This document shows positions 44,125 to 51,534 of a DNA stretch of 64,000 bases, one piece after another; the stretch's first letter is position 1; each line of letters opens with the position of its first letter. Source of the stretch: Pseudomonadales bacterium. Lineage in GTDB: Bacteria; Pseudomonadota; Gammaproteobacteria; Pseudomonadales; Pseudohongiellaceae. The notes under the pieces were generated by a model. It ran no database searches, was not told the DNA's origin, and saw nothing but the letters and a program-made list of their open reading frames with translations. The position numbers were made by a program, and so were the translations under genes. The DNA is taken from NCBI GenBank assembly GCA_024234325.1, contig JACKOJ010000001.1:186001-250000 (forward strand). Reading direction: 5' to 3'.

Positions 44125-44248
44125 AGAGATTGATTCGGAATTTGGCGAAGCCAAATTCCTCACCCTGCGGGCAGCCTGCGGCTGTCCAAAACGCTGCGCG
44201 TTTTGTCGAACTGGGGAGTTGAACTCGAAGGGTGCCACAAATTAAAAA
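44125..44248. repeat. structured repeat R, right copy next to tRNA-Arg
   Basis: This is the right-hand 124-bp direct repeat of the island (partner at 31282-31405). It has the same three hairpins and ends in the terminator of tRNA-Arg. Recombination between the two copies would excise 12,843 bp and leave one R. Confidence 0.8.
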
Positions 44249-44275
44249 GGCCCACCTCTGGTGAGCCTTTTTAAT
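44241..44275 (-). terminator. terminator of tRNA-Arg
   Basis: The arms ATTAAAAAGG and CCTTTTTAAT, with an inner CACC/GGTG pairing, form a strong hairpin one base after the encoded CCA. On the minus strand it ends in CCTTTTTAATTT. Confidence 0.85.
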
Positions 44276-44276
44276 T

Positions 44277-44353
44277 TGGCGCACCCGGAGAGATTCGAAC
44301 TCCCGACCAAGTGGTTCGAAGCCACCTACTCTATCCAGCTGAGCTACGGGTGC
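44277..44353 (-). tRNA. tRNA-Arg (anticodon TCG)
   Basis: A 77-nt cloverleaf on the minus strand. The acceptor stem GCACCCG/CGGGTGC, D-arm GCTC/GAGT, anticodon stem GGTGG/CCACT with loop CTTCGAA, T-arm GGGAG/CTCTC with loop TTCGAAT, and encoded CCA are all present. The anticodon TCG reads CGA-type arginine codons. It marks the edge of the defence island. Confidence 0.95.
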
Positions 44354-44477
44354 GTGCGGGTGGGCATTATATAGAAACCTTGCAGACGGGTCACTTACTA
44401 ACTCGCGCAGGCACTTTGATAGGCGAAATAACCGTAAGCACCTGATTCTTTTCAGCAAAGTGCCAATTCAGGCGGGG

Positions 44478-44560
44478 GAGTTGATTCGGCTTTTGGCGAA
44501 GCCAAAATCCTCACCCTGCGGGCAGCCTCCGGCTGTCCTGATCGCGTTGCGCTCAGTCGA
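44478..44560. repeat. structured repeat R, third (shortened) copy
   Basis: This copy resembles R over its first two hairpins. The first stem has changed from AATTTGGC/GCCAAATT to TTTTGGC/GCCAAAA with pairing kept, which is compensatory change. The third hairpin is not preserved; the copy runs at GTCGAA into a truncated tRNA-Arg. Confidence 0.7.
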
Positions 44561-44594
44561 AGCCACCTACTCTATCCAGCTGAGCTACGGGTGC
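44557..44594 (-). pseudogene. truncated tRNA-Arg copy (5' half)
   Basis: The 38 bases repeat the intact tRNA-Arg from its 5' end to the anticodon loop (…GGTGGCTTCGA), after which the sequence switches to repeat R3. It cannot form a tRNA. The upstream bases (GCGGG, ATTATATAGAA) are also duplicated, so a former tandem tRNA gene lost its 3' half, probably when an R element arrived. Confidence 0.75.
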
Positions 44595-44750
44595 GTGCGG
44601 GCGCTGATTATATAGAAGACAGGGACAACGGTCATCCGTTATCCCTAGTTTATGAAGCCATCCACCCAAGCATGGCCAAATATTCCATAGACTCTCTTGC
44701 AAATCCTCCAAACACTCCTTATTATTCCCTATAATTCACTTTTATCCGGA

Positions 44751-44765
44751 ATTATTGGTAATAAT
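44751..44765. promoter_or_regulatory. palindrome just before the HTH gene
   Basis: The perfect inverted repeat ATTATT-GGT-AATAAT ends at the base before ATG 44766. It replaces a normal ribosome-binding site and could be an autoregulatory operator of the HTH protein. Confidence 0.4.
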
Positions 44766-45200
44766 ATGGACGACATCCTCTACACCGTCGACGAAGCCGC
44801 CGCCCTGTTGAAGCTTCACCCCAAAACCCTGCGCATCAAGCTGCGCGAGGGCGCGCTGCAATATACCCGGGTGGGCAAGCAGTACCGCATCACCCGGCAG
44901 CAGTTGCAGGACTATTGCGGCGGCACATTGCCCACTCCTCAGTCTGTGACCACCACACGCCAGGCCATTGCCTCCTGCGTGGTGGATGTCGACGCCATTT
45001 CACCCGAAGAGAGTACGCGCATCACCAACATGCTGATGGCTTCCCTGCGCAACCCCGGGGAGCAGAGCGCTGGCATCAACACACGGGTGGACAATGTGTA
45101 CTACCCGGAAATCGGCAAGCTCAAGGTGCTGATCAGCGGGGATATCGAGGCCTGTCGTGGGTTGATGGCCTTGCTGGATGCGCTACTGAAGAATCGGTAA
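44766..45200 (+). CDS. excisionase-family HTH DNA-binding protein
   Basis: A 144-residue protein with an N-terminal MerR/excisionase-type HTH (YTVDEAAALLKLHPKTLRIKLREG then YTRVGKQYRITRQQLQDY), followed by an unrecognised C-terminal domain of about 80 residues that ends IEACRGLMALLDALLKNR. I chose ATG 44766 because the HTH begins there, though no ribosome-binding site is seen. It stands alone beside the tRNA-Arg/island junction but outside the flanking repeats. A regulator role is more likely than an excisionase, since no integrase is present. Confidence 0.8.
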   Translation: MDDILYTVDEAAALLKLHPKTLRIKLREGALQYTRVGKQYRITRQQLQDYCGGTLPTPQSVTTTRQAIASCVVDVDAISPEESTRITNMLMASLRNPGEQSAGINTRVDNVYYPEIGKLKVLISGDIEACRGLMALLDALLKNR

Positions 45201-45213
45201 AGAACACAACGTT

Positions 45214-45240
45214 CATCGCCTGCAGGGCAGGCTCCTACAG
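45214..45240. repeat. REP-like palindromic element
   Basis: GCCTGC-AGG-GCAGGC followed by TCCTACAG resembles the REP elements of pseudomonads and relatives (TGTAGGAGC...) read on the minus strand. A T6 run follows on the plus strand, so it may also end transcription of the HTH gene. No second copy was found by eye in the window. Confidence 0.5.
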
Positions 45241-45274
45241 TTTTTTAAGGCCATGCCAGGCCGAGAGACGAATC

Positions 45275-46165
45275 ATGTCCACACCCACTGCACAACACTC
45301 GATTTTTCGCACCGCCGAAGGCGCTGAACTTCTACACAGTGAGTACCGGGAGCTGCTGGCCCTGTGGCCGGTGGCCAATCGGCAGCACTGTGTTTCAACC
45401 GCGCAGGGAAACACTTTTGTGGTGGAATCCGGCACCCCCGGCAAGCCCGTTCTGGTGCTGCTGCACGGCTCGATGAGCACCAGCGCGATGTGGATGCACG
45501 AAGCAAAGCAATGGGAACAGGATTATCACCTCTTCGCCATCGACCTGATTGGAGAGGCCGGGCTGAGCACGCCGGTACGCCCGCCACTAGGTTCCGCTGA
45601 CTATGCGCAGTGGCTGGATGAGGTGCTTGATGGGTTGCAGATTTCCCAGGCGCACTTCATTGGCACCTCGCTCGGTGGCTGGTTCTGCCTGGACTATGCA
45701 ATGCGTCGCGGCAATCGCGTCCTGAGTCTTGTACTGCAATCGCCCGGCGGCATCGGCGTCCAGCGTTCCATTCTGTGGTGGGTGCTGCCACTGTCTCTGC
45801 TGGGCCGCTGGGGAAAGAACAAAGTAAGAGAACGACTGGTGGGAACACCGCCCGCGCAAACCAGCGAGGCGGCAAGCAGGCTGGGCGCTTTGCTGGCGCT
45901 GATCCCGAAGCACTTTCGGCCGCGCCTGGAGAAACTGCCGTTATTCACGGATGAGCAACTGGCACAACTGCAGATGCCGGTGCTGCTGATTGTGGGCGGC
46001 AAGGATCGTATGCTGGACGCGGAGCAGATTCGCCGCCGCGCCCATGCGCATATTCCCCATCTCATTCTGCGCTACCTTCCCGACGGGCTGCACTTTCTGG
46101 GGGATCAGACACCGGCGATCGGGGAGTTCCTCACCCGCGTGGGCGGAAACAACTCCGCCACCTAG
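45275..46165 (+). CDS. alpha/beta-fold hydrolase
   Basis: A 296-residue cytoplasmic hydrolase. The oxyanion region is VLLHGSMSTSAMW, the nucleophile elbow is GTSLGGW, the acid is likely in VGGKDRMLD and the catalytic His in DGLHFLGD. These features fit the general alpha/beta hydrolase superfamily; the substrate (ester, lactone or similar) is not evident. I chose ATG 45275, where the protein-like sequence begins. The stop overlaps that of the convergent M48 gene. Confidence 0.88.
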   Translation: MSTPTAQHSIFRTAEGAELLHSEYRELLALWPVANRQHCVSTAQGNTFVVESGTPGKPVLVLLHGSMSTSAMWMHEAKQWEQDYHLFAIDLIGEAGLSTPVRPPLGSADYAQWLDEVLDGLQISQAHFIGTSLGGWFCLDYAMRRGNRVLSLVLQSPGGIGVQRSILWWVLPLSLLGRWGKNKVRERLVGTPPAQTSEAASRLGALLALIPKHFRPRLEKLPLFTDEQLAQLQMPVLLIVGGKDRMLDAEQIRRRAHAHIPHLILRYLPDGLHFLGDQTPAIGEFLTRVGGNNSAT

Positions 46166-47730
46166 TCCACACTCAAACCGGCAATGCCCACAGCCACCTG
46201 ATCGGCAGTGGGCGTCACGCCCGCCGGGAAGTTGATGCCCGAATCCACATCGCCACCCTGCCCCTGCGCAAGCGTGGAAACGAGTGCGGTACGGGTCACC
46301 ACCTGTCCTGCAACAACGGCGCGGAACTGCACCTGCACATTCCGCAGGGTAATCGGCGCACTGTTCTGCACACGCGCCAGCAGCCTGCCCTGCGCGTCCA
46401 CATAGGGCTGCACCGCGATATAGGACGCGGGATTGTCCGCCACGTCCAGTCGGGCGAAGGCGGCACCTGCCTGCTGGCTGACCTGCCCGCCGCCCTGGGC
46501 CGCGAGCTGGAAATACTGCTTGGCAGAGGCGCGATCGTTCGCCTGCAGGGACAGGGTGCCGAGCTCATTCATGGCCATGGCCGTCGGCAACAGATTGACG
46601 CTGGCCTGAAGATCTTCCGTGGCGCGCTGGCGTTGCCCCAGTCGCGAATACGCCACGCCGCGGCCCAGGTAGTAATCGAAGTAGTGGGAGTCTTCGGCGA
46701 TGGCGCGGTCGTACTGCTGCACGGCCGCTTCGTAACGGCGCTCATACACCAGGATGTCGGCCTGCAGGCCCAGGAAACGGGCCTCGTTCGGCACCAGGGA
46801 GATGGCCGTATCAAGCTTGCGTGATGCCTCTTCCAGCTTGTCCTGGGCAATCAATTGCTCTGCCTCGTCGAAGGCATCGTAGGCAGGTTTGGTCTCGCGC
46901 AGAAAGGCCGTAGCCGCCTGATAGCGTTCTGTCCCCAGTTCTCCGCCGGTAATGCCTTCGGCGCGCAGATCCGCCACCAGCGCGCGATTGTTCCGGACAC
47001 GCTCCTCCGAGGGTGGGTGGCTGGCAAACAGGCCGTCCAGCCAGTGGCTGTCACGCCCCTCGGAAAGCCTGACAAAGGTCTCCTGCAGCGTAATGGCCGC
47101 AGCAGGGTCATAACCGGCGCGGGCCATGTAGCGAATGCCATAGGCGTCGGATTCACGCTCGGCATCACGCCCGTAACGCTGGGTCAGCAATTGCGCGCCC
47201 AGCATGGCCCCGCCGACGGCGTAGTCGGCATAGGGGCTGTCCTGTACGGCAATGGCACCCACCACCATCGCACCCTGCAGCAGCATGCCCCGCTCCATGG
47301 CCTGTGCACCATGACGGGCAGCCGCGTGCACAATTTCGTGGCCCAGCACCGCCGCCAGTTCCGCCTCGTTGTTCAGCTCTACCAGAAGGCCCCGGTTCAC
47401 CGCGATCTTGCCGCCAGGCAGTGCCCAGGCATTGGGAACGGAATTGTTGAGCACGACAAACTCGTAGGGGAGTTGGCGGTCACTTACCGCCGCCAGCCGA
47501 TTGCCTACGCCCTGCACATAGGCGGTCAGCTCCGGGTCGACACTGAACTGCCCGCCCTGTACCTGCTGGGAAGGTTGGTACTGCTGCGCGCCGATGTTCA
47601 GTTCCTGCTGGGTGGAAATGAGGCTGAGTTCGCGCTGCCCGGTGACCGGGTTCTGGGCGCAACCAACAACAAGGCCCAGCAGCAATACAAGGGCGCTAAT
47701 GGTGGGATGACGGGCAATGTAAGGGAACAT
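46162..47730 (-). CDS. M48 metalloprotease lipoprotein with TPR repeats (BepA-like)
   Basis: A 522-residue envelope protease. The signal peptide ends in lipobox VVGC (Cys24). The zinc motif is HEIVH (131-135) and the third ligand is in ERESDAYG. TPR-like repeats follow (about 260-420, e.g. YEAAVQQYDRAIAEDSHYFDYYLGRGVAY). In E. coli, BepA monitors outer-membrane protein assembly and degrades stalled LptD or BamA clients. ATG 47730 has an AGGAGG site upstream; the longer ATG 47763 lacks a signal. A C-terminal beta-rich extension of about 100 residues is additional to BepA. Confidence 0.9.
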   Translation of the reverse strand: MFPYIARHPTISALVLLLGLVVGCAQNPVTGQRELSLISTQQELNIGAQQYQPSQQVQGGQFSVDPELTAYVQGVGNRLAAVSDRQLPYEFVVLNNSVPNAWALPGGKIAVNRGLLVELNNEAELAAVLGHEIVHAAARHGAQAMERGMLLQGAMVVGAIAVQDSPYADYAVGGAMLGAQLLTQRYGRDAERESDAYGIRYMARAGYDPAAAITLQETFVRLSEGRDSHWLDGLFASHPPSEERVRNNRALVADLRAEGITGGELGTERYQAATAFLRETKPAYDAFDEAEQLIAQDKLEEASRKLDTAISLVPNEARFLGLQADILVYERRYEAAVQQYDRAIAEDSHYFDYYLGRGVAYSRLGQRQRATEDLQASVNLLPTAMAMNELGTLSLQANDRASAKQYFQLAAQGGGQVSQQAGAAFARLDVADNPASYIAVQPYVDAQGRLLARVQNSAPITLRNVQVQFRAVVAGQVVTRTALVSTLAQGQGGDVDSGINFPAGVTPTADQVAVGIAGLSVD

Positions 47731-47865
47731 CCTGACTCTTCCTCCTGCATCAGGCAGTTGCATGGGTCGGCTGCAAATCAGTGTACGGGTCCTGGCAGTG
47801 CCTGCCTAGTAAAGCCGGCAATTTGCGCTATGCTTGTGACAGGATCAACAAAAAGGAATGCCTCC

Positions 47866-48438
47866 ATGAAGACGCGCTGCACCTGGTGCGGGTCGGACCC
47901 ATTATATGTCGCCTACCATGATGAAGAATGGGGAGTGCCCGTGCATGACGAACGCATGCTGTTTGAGTTTCTGACGCTAGAATGCCAGCAGGCGGGTCTG
48001 AGCTGGATTACCATTCTGCGCAAGCGCGAGAACTACCGGAAGCAGTTCTTCAATTTTGATCCAAAGAAAGTAGCGAAGATGACAGACGAAGACATCGAGG
48101 CCCGCCTGCAGGACGCAGGGCTGATCCGCAACCGCCTGAAGCTGTACTCCATTCGCAGCAATGCCGTGGCCTTCCTTGCCATTCAGAAGGAGTTTGGCAG
48201 CTTCGACCGCTACATCTGGTCCTTTGTGGAACACAAGGTGATCGATGGCAAGCGGGGCAGTCTGTCAGACCTGCCCGCCACCACCACCATCAGCGATGCC
48301 ATTTCAAAAGACCTGAAGAAACGCGGCTTCAAGTTTGTGGGCTCGACCATCGTCTATGCCCACATGCAGGCTACCGGCATGATCAACGACCATGTGCAGG
48401 AATGCTTCCGCTACAAGGAAGTAAAGAAACTGGCCTAG
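47866..48438 (+). CDS. tag: DNA-3-methyladenine glycosylase I
   Basis: Tag excises 3-methyladenine from alkylated DNA to start base excision repair. The 190-residue protein shows CTWCGSDPLYVAYHDEEWG at the start, ECQQAGLSWITILRKRENY, and the zinc-binding end YAHMQATGMINDHVQECF. The zinc ligands (an N-terminal Cys, His18 and the C-terminal His and Cys) are present. ATG 47866 has AAGGAATGCC before it. It is monocistronic and divergent from the M48 protease. Confidence 0.95.
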   Translation: MKTRCTWCGSDPLYVAYHDEEWGVPVHDERMLFEFLTLECQQAGLSWITILRKRENYRKQFFNFDPKKVAKMTDEDIEARLQDAGLIRNRLKLYSIRSNAVAFLAIQKEFGSFDRYIWSFVEHKVIDGKRGSLSDLPATTTISDAISKDLKKRGFKFVGSTIVYAHMQATGMINDHVQECFRYKEVKKLA

Positions 48439-48456
48439 CGGTCAGGCGGCAGGCTG

Positions 48457-49020
48457 CTAAACCGGCACCGGTCGGTCCAGGCTGCCCACATCCAGCATCG
48501 GGGAGGCATCAATACCGCCCGCGTCCATCATTTCGGCCACCCGCTGCAGCGACGCCAGAATCATGCTGCGCTCCCAGTCTTTCAGCGCCTCGAATTCGCG
48601 GATGAAGGTATCCTGCAAAGGCTCTGGCGCAATATCCAGCACCTTGCGGCCCTGATCGGTCAGGCGCACCCGCACCTTGCGCTTGTCCTGGTCGGAGCGT
48701 TCGCGCTTCACCAGGCCGTTGCTCTCCAGCCGATCCAGGATCGTCGTCAGTGTGGCCTGGCTGAGGCTGATGGAATTGGCAAGCTGGCTGATGGTCGAAA
48801 GCTCCTTATCCCGCACCACCTTCAGAAGAATCAGTTGGGATGAGGTCAATCCCGCCGTACGGGTCACGTGGCGCGAGTGCAGATCCGTTGCCCGAATCAC
48901 ACGCCGAATGGCTGTCAGCACCTGTTCAACTTCCTCATTCGCACCCTTTCTGGACGATGCACTCACGCTCGCTGTCTCCTCTTGTAATTTTTGCATCAAA
49001 ACCGCGCCTGCTTCCTTCAT
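48457..49020 (-). CDS. ectR: MarR-family regulator of ectoine genes (EctR)
   Basis: A winged-helix MarR protein of 187 residues, with LTSSQLILLKVVRDKELSTI and the recognition helix/wing region SLSQATLTTILDRLESNGLVKRERSDQDKRKVRVRLTDQG. It is divergent from ectABC, the arrangement in which EctR was described as a repressor of the ectoine operon in methylotrophs. An 11-bp inverted repeat lies in the shared promoter. It probably represses at low salt. Confidence 0.9.
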   Translation of the reverse strand: MKEAGAVLMQKLQEETASVSASSRKGANEEVEQVLTAIRRVIRATDLHSRHVTRTAGLTSSQLILLKVVRDKELSTISQLANSISLSQATLTTILDRLESNGLVKRERSDQDKRKVRVRLTDQGRKVLDIAPEPLQDTFIREFEALKDWERSMILASLQRVAEMMDAGGIDASPMLDVGSLDRPVPV

Positions 49021-49094
49021 GCTCCTGCTCCCTTTTGGTACTGAAATCCATTTTATTTAGACATCAAAGTATTTATTTGTTACCATTCGCACCC

Positions 49095-49120
49095 ATATTA
49101 AGAAGCTATCTTCTTAATAT
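49095..49120. promoter_or_regulatory. EctR operator candidate (11-bp inverted repeat)
   Basis: ATATTAAGAAG-CTAT-CTTCTTAATAT is a perfect 11-bp inverted repeat with a 4-nt spacer in the ectR/ectA intergenic region. Its size suits a MarR dimer. It lies about 75 nt from the ectR start and about 90 nt from the ectA start. Confidence 0.6.
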
Positions 49121-49177
49121 TTCTATTTATTTATAGAGTTTTCCCAAAAATACCGCTTTTTTAAACCCTCGGAGGAG

Positions 49178-49213
49178 ATGGCGAAATACTTAGATAGCCA
49201 ACAATTATTATGA
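49178..49213 (+). CDS. 11-codon leader ORF overlapping ectA
   Basis: A strong ribosome-binding site (GGAGGAG) lies directly before ATG 49178, which opens the frame MAKYLDSQQLL ending in TGA 49211-49213. That stop overlaps the ectA ATG (ATGA). The ectA start itself has no ribosome-binding site (CAACAATTATT), so ectA may depend on translational coupling to this leader. Confidence 0.5.
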   Translation: MAKYLDSQQLL

Positions 49214-49839
49214 ATAGTTTTCAGGAGGGCGACAGTCCTCAAGAAAGACCCCGCAAGCCCCTTGCTATCCGCAATCCCACTCCCACAGATGCCATCTCGG
49301 TGCACAACCTGATTCGTGCCAGCGCCTTTGTGGACGACAATTCTCCCTATCTCTATCTGCTGGTCTGCTCGCATTTTGCGAACACCAGTGCCATTGCCGA
49401 ACGCAATGGTGAAACCGTGGGCGTCATCTCCGGTTACATTCCGCCGGAACAGCCCGACACCCTGTTTGTCTGGCAGGTGGCGGTAGACCCCATGATGCGC
49501 CGCCGCGGGCTGGCCCGGGCCATGCTCAAGTACATGCTGCTGGGCGACGCCTGCCGCAAGGTTCGCTACATCGACACCACGGTGACGAAAGACAACGAGG
49601 CCTCACGCAAACTGTTCAGCAGCTTTGCCGACAAACTCGGCTGTCCGCTGCAGGAGTCCCTGCTGTTTGATCGTCACAAGCACTTCCTCAACCTGCACGA
49701 TTCCGAGTACCTGCTGCGCATCGGTCCGTTCTCGACAGACGCCGTGAGAAACGACGTACCCGCAGCCCCCAAAGCAGAGCCGGCGCCCTTTCAGACCGGT
49801 CGAATCGAACGCCTCACGATACAGGAGACCCGACAATGA
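49210..49839 (+). CDS. ectA: L-2,4-diaminobutyrate acetyltransferase EctA
   Basis: EctA acetylates diaminobutyrate at the gamma amino group, the second step of ectoine synthesis. The 209-residue GNAT-fold protein shows DAISVHNLIRASAFVDDNSPYLYLLVCSHF, FVWQVAVDPMMRRRGLARAML (acetyl-CoA loop) and TVTKDNEASRKLFSSFADKL. Its C-terminus is about 30 residues longer than usual and Pro/Ala-rich. The stop overlaps ectB (ATGA). In this window the order is ectA-ectB-ectC; no ectD hydroxylase or ask gene follows. Confidence 0.96.
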   Translation: MNSFQEGDSPQERPRKPLAIRNPTPTDAISVHNLIRASAFVDDNSPYLYLLVCSHFANTSAIAERNGETVGVISGYIPPEQPDTLFVWQVAVDPMMRRRGLARAMLKYMLLGDACRKVRYIDTTVTKDNEASRKLFSSFADKLGCPLQESLLFDRHKHFLNLHDSEYLLRIGPFSTDAVRNDVPAAPKAEPAPFQTGRIERLTIQETRQ

Positions 49840-51113
49840 CCGACATCTTTAACGACATCGAATCCGAAGTTCAGAGTTATGCCCGCGCCTTCCCTGTCCT
49901 CTTCCACCGCGCCAAGGGCAGTTGGCTCTACGACGAAGAAGACAGGGGCTACCTCGACTTTCTCGCAGGCGCCGGGACGCTGAATTATGGTCACAACAAC
50001 GAGCACCTGAAAGGGGCCCTGCTGGACTATATTCAGAGCGACGGCATCACCCACGGCCTGGACCTGCATACCCAGGCCAAACAGCACTTTCTGGAAACCC
50101 TGGACGAGCTGATCCTGAAACCGCGGGACATGTCCTACAGGGTGCAGTTCACGGGGCCAACCGGCACCAACGCCGTCGAGGCCGCGCTCAAGATTGCCCG
50201 CAAGGTCACCGGGCGCTCCAACATCATCGCCTTCACCAACGGCTTCCATGGCGTCTCACTCGGCTCCATGGCCGCCACTGGAAATTCGCACCACCGTGAC
50301 GCCGCCGGCATCGGTCTCTCGGGGGTCACGCACCTGCCCTTTGATGGTTATAAGGATCAGAACATTGATTCCGTCGCTCTGCTAGATGCGATGGTGTCAG
50401 ATGCGTCCAGTGGCATGGACAAACCGGCAGGCGTCATTGTGGAAACCATTCAGGGCGAGGGCGGCCTGAACGTCGCCAGTGCCGACTGGCTGCGGGCACT
50501 GGAAAGGGTCTGCCGCAAGCACGAAATGCTGCTGATCGTGGACGACATTCAGGCGGGCTGCGGGCGCTCCGGCCTGTTCTTCAGCTTCGAGGAAGCCGGC
50601 ATCAAACCGGATCTGATTACCCTCTCCAAATCCCTGAGCGGCTACGGCCTGCCCTTCGCCATCACCCTGATCAAACCGGAGTTCGATACCTGGAAACCGG
50701 GCGAGCACAACGGCACCTTCCGCGGCAACAACCACGCCTTCATCACGGCAGCAAAAGCGCTGCGCCACTACTGGTCCGACGACACGTTCCAGACCGAGGT
50801 ACAGGCAAAGGTGCGTCAGCTCAGCACCCGCCTGCAGCGCATTGCCAAGGCGCACGACGCCTCGCTGCTGACCGCCAAGGGCCGCGGCTTCATGCAGGGC
50901 CTGGAGTTCGACAATGGCGAGGTGGCGGGAGCCATTTGCCAGGAGGCCTTCACGCGCGGCCTGATCATCGAAACCAGTGGCGCCGACGGCCAGGTGGTCA
51001 AATGCCTGTGTCCGCTGACCATCACTCCGGAGGAGCTCGAAAAGGGGCTTGGCATTCTGGAAGAATCCGTGGCTGCCGTGCTGCCGCGCAAGAAACTCAG
51101 CATCGCTTCGTGA
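49836..51113 (+). CDS. ectB: L-2,4-diaminobutyrate aminotransferase EctB
   Basis: EctB forms diaminobutyrate from aspartate semialdehyde with glutamate, the first committed step to ectoine. The 425-residue PLP enzyme (class III) has FTGPTGTNAVEAALKIARKVTGR, the PLP Asp in LLIVDDIQAGCGRSG and the Schiff-base lysine in LSKSLSGYGLP. It is coupled to ectA by ATGA and lies 10 nt before ectC. Confidence 0.96.
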   Translation: MTDIFNDIESEVQSYARAFPVLFHRAKGSWLYDEEDRGYLDFLAGAGTLNYGHNNEHLKGALLDYIQSDGITHGLDLHTQAKQHFLETLDELILKPRDMSYRVQFTGPTGTNAVEAALKIARKVTGRSNIIAFTNGFHGVSLGSMAATGNSHHRDAAGIGLSGVTHLPFDGYKDQNIDSVALLDAMVSDASSGMDKPAGVIVETIQGEGGLNVASADWLRALERVCRKHEMLLIVDDIQAGCGRSGLFFSFEEAGIKPDLITLSKSLSGYGLPFAITLIKPEFDTWKPGEHNGTFRGNNHAFITAAKALRHYWSDDTFQTEVQAKVRQLSTRLQRIAKAHDASLLTAKGRGFMQGLEFDNGEVAGAICQEAFTRGLIIETSGADGQVVKCLCPLTITPEELEKGLGILEESVAAVLPRKKLSIAS

Positions 51114-51123
51114 AGGACACCCC

Positions 51124-51513
51124 ATGATCGTCAGAACCCTGAAAGACTGCGAGAACTCGGAGCGCCGCGTGCGCTCCAACACCTGGCAAAGCGTGCGCAT
51201 GCTGCTCGCCGGGGACAACATGGGCTTCTCGTTTCACATCACTACCATTTTCGCCGGCACGGAAACGCCGATGCACTACCAGAACCACCTGGAATCGGTG
51301 TACTGCATCTCCGGCAAGGGTCGCCTCAAAAACCGCGACGATGGCAAGGAGTATGAAGTGCTTCCCGGCACCTTGTACATTCTGGACAAGCACGACCGCC
51401 ACACTCTGTTCGCCGAAGAGGAGCTGAGCCTTGCCTGTGTATTCAACCCGCCTGTCACCGGCGCGGAGGTGCACAACGAAGACGGCTCCTACCCTCTGCT
51501 GAAGCAGGACTGA
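51124..51513 (+). CDS. ectC: L-ectoine synthase EctC
   Basis: EctC closes N-gamma-acetyl-diaminobutyrate to ectoine. The 129-residue cupin contains the iron-site region ESVYCISGKG with HYQNHLE before it, and LDKHDRHTLFAEEE later; the end is GAEVHNEDGSYPLL. I chose ATG 51124, where family homology starts, with AAGGACACCC before it. Confidence 0.96.
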   Translation: MIVRTLKDCENSERRVRSNTWQSVRMLLAGDNMGFSFHITTIFAGTETPMHYQNHLESVYCISGKGRLKNRDDGKEYEVLPGTLYILDKHDRHTLFAEEELSLACVFNPPVTGAEVHNEDGSYPLLKQD

Positions 51514-51534
51514 TCGTCGGCCGGGAGAGACCGC

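Larger units (their letters stand above)
44354..44765. other. intergenic region upstream of tRNA-Arg with repeat R3 and a tRNA fragment
   Basis: This 412-nt stretch has no supported protein gene. It holds the tRNA-Arg promoter side (ATTATATAG), a third shortened R repeat, a truncated tRNA-Arg copy whose upstream sequence repeats the ATTATATAGAA motif, and the control region of the HTH gene. A 127-codon frame running through the tRNA (44075-44458) is a known type of artefact. Confidence 0.6.

Noticed and set aside
44075..44458. 127-codon minus-strand protein across tRNA-Arg
   Set aside because: It translates the tRNA (VAQLDRVGGFEPLGREFESL type), a known annotation artefact.
31282..44765. Integrative element with its own integrase
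   Set aside because: No tyrosine or serine recombinase or transposase was found. The HTH proteins at 40202-43279 and 44766-45200 resemble excisionases only in the HTH.
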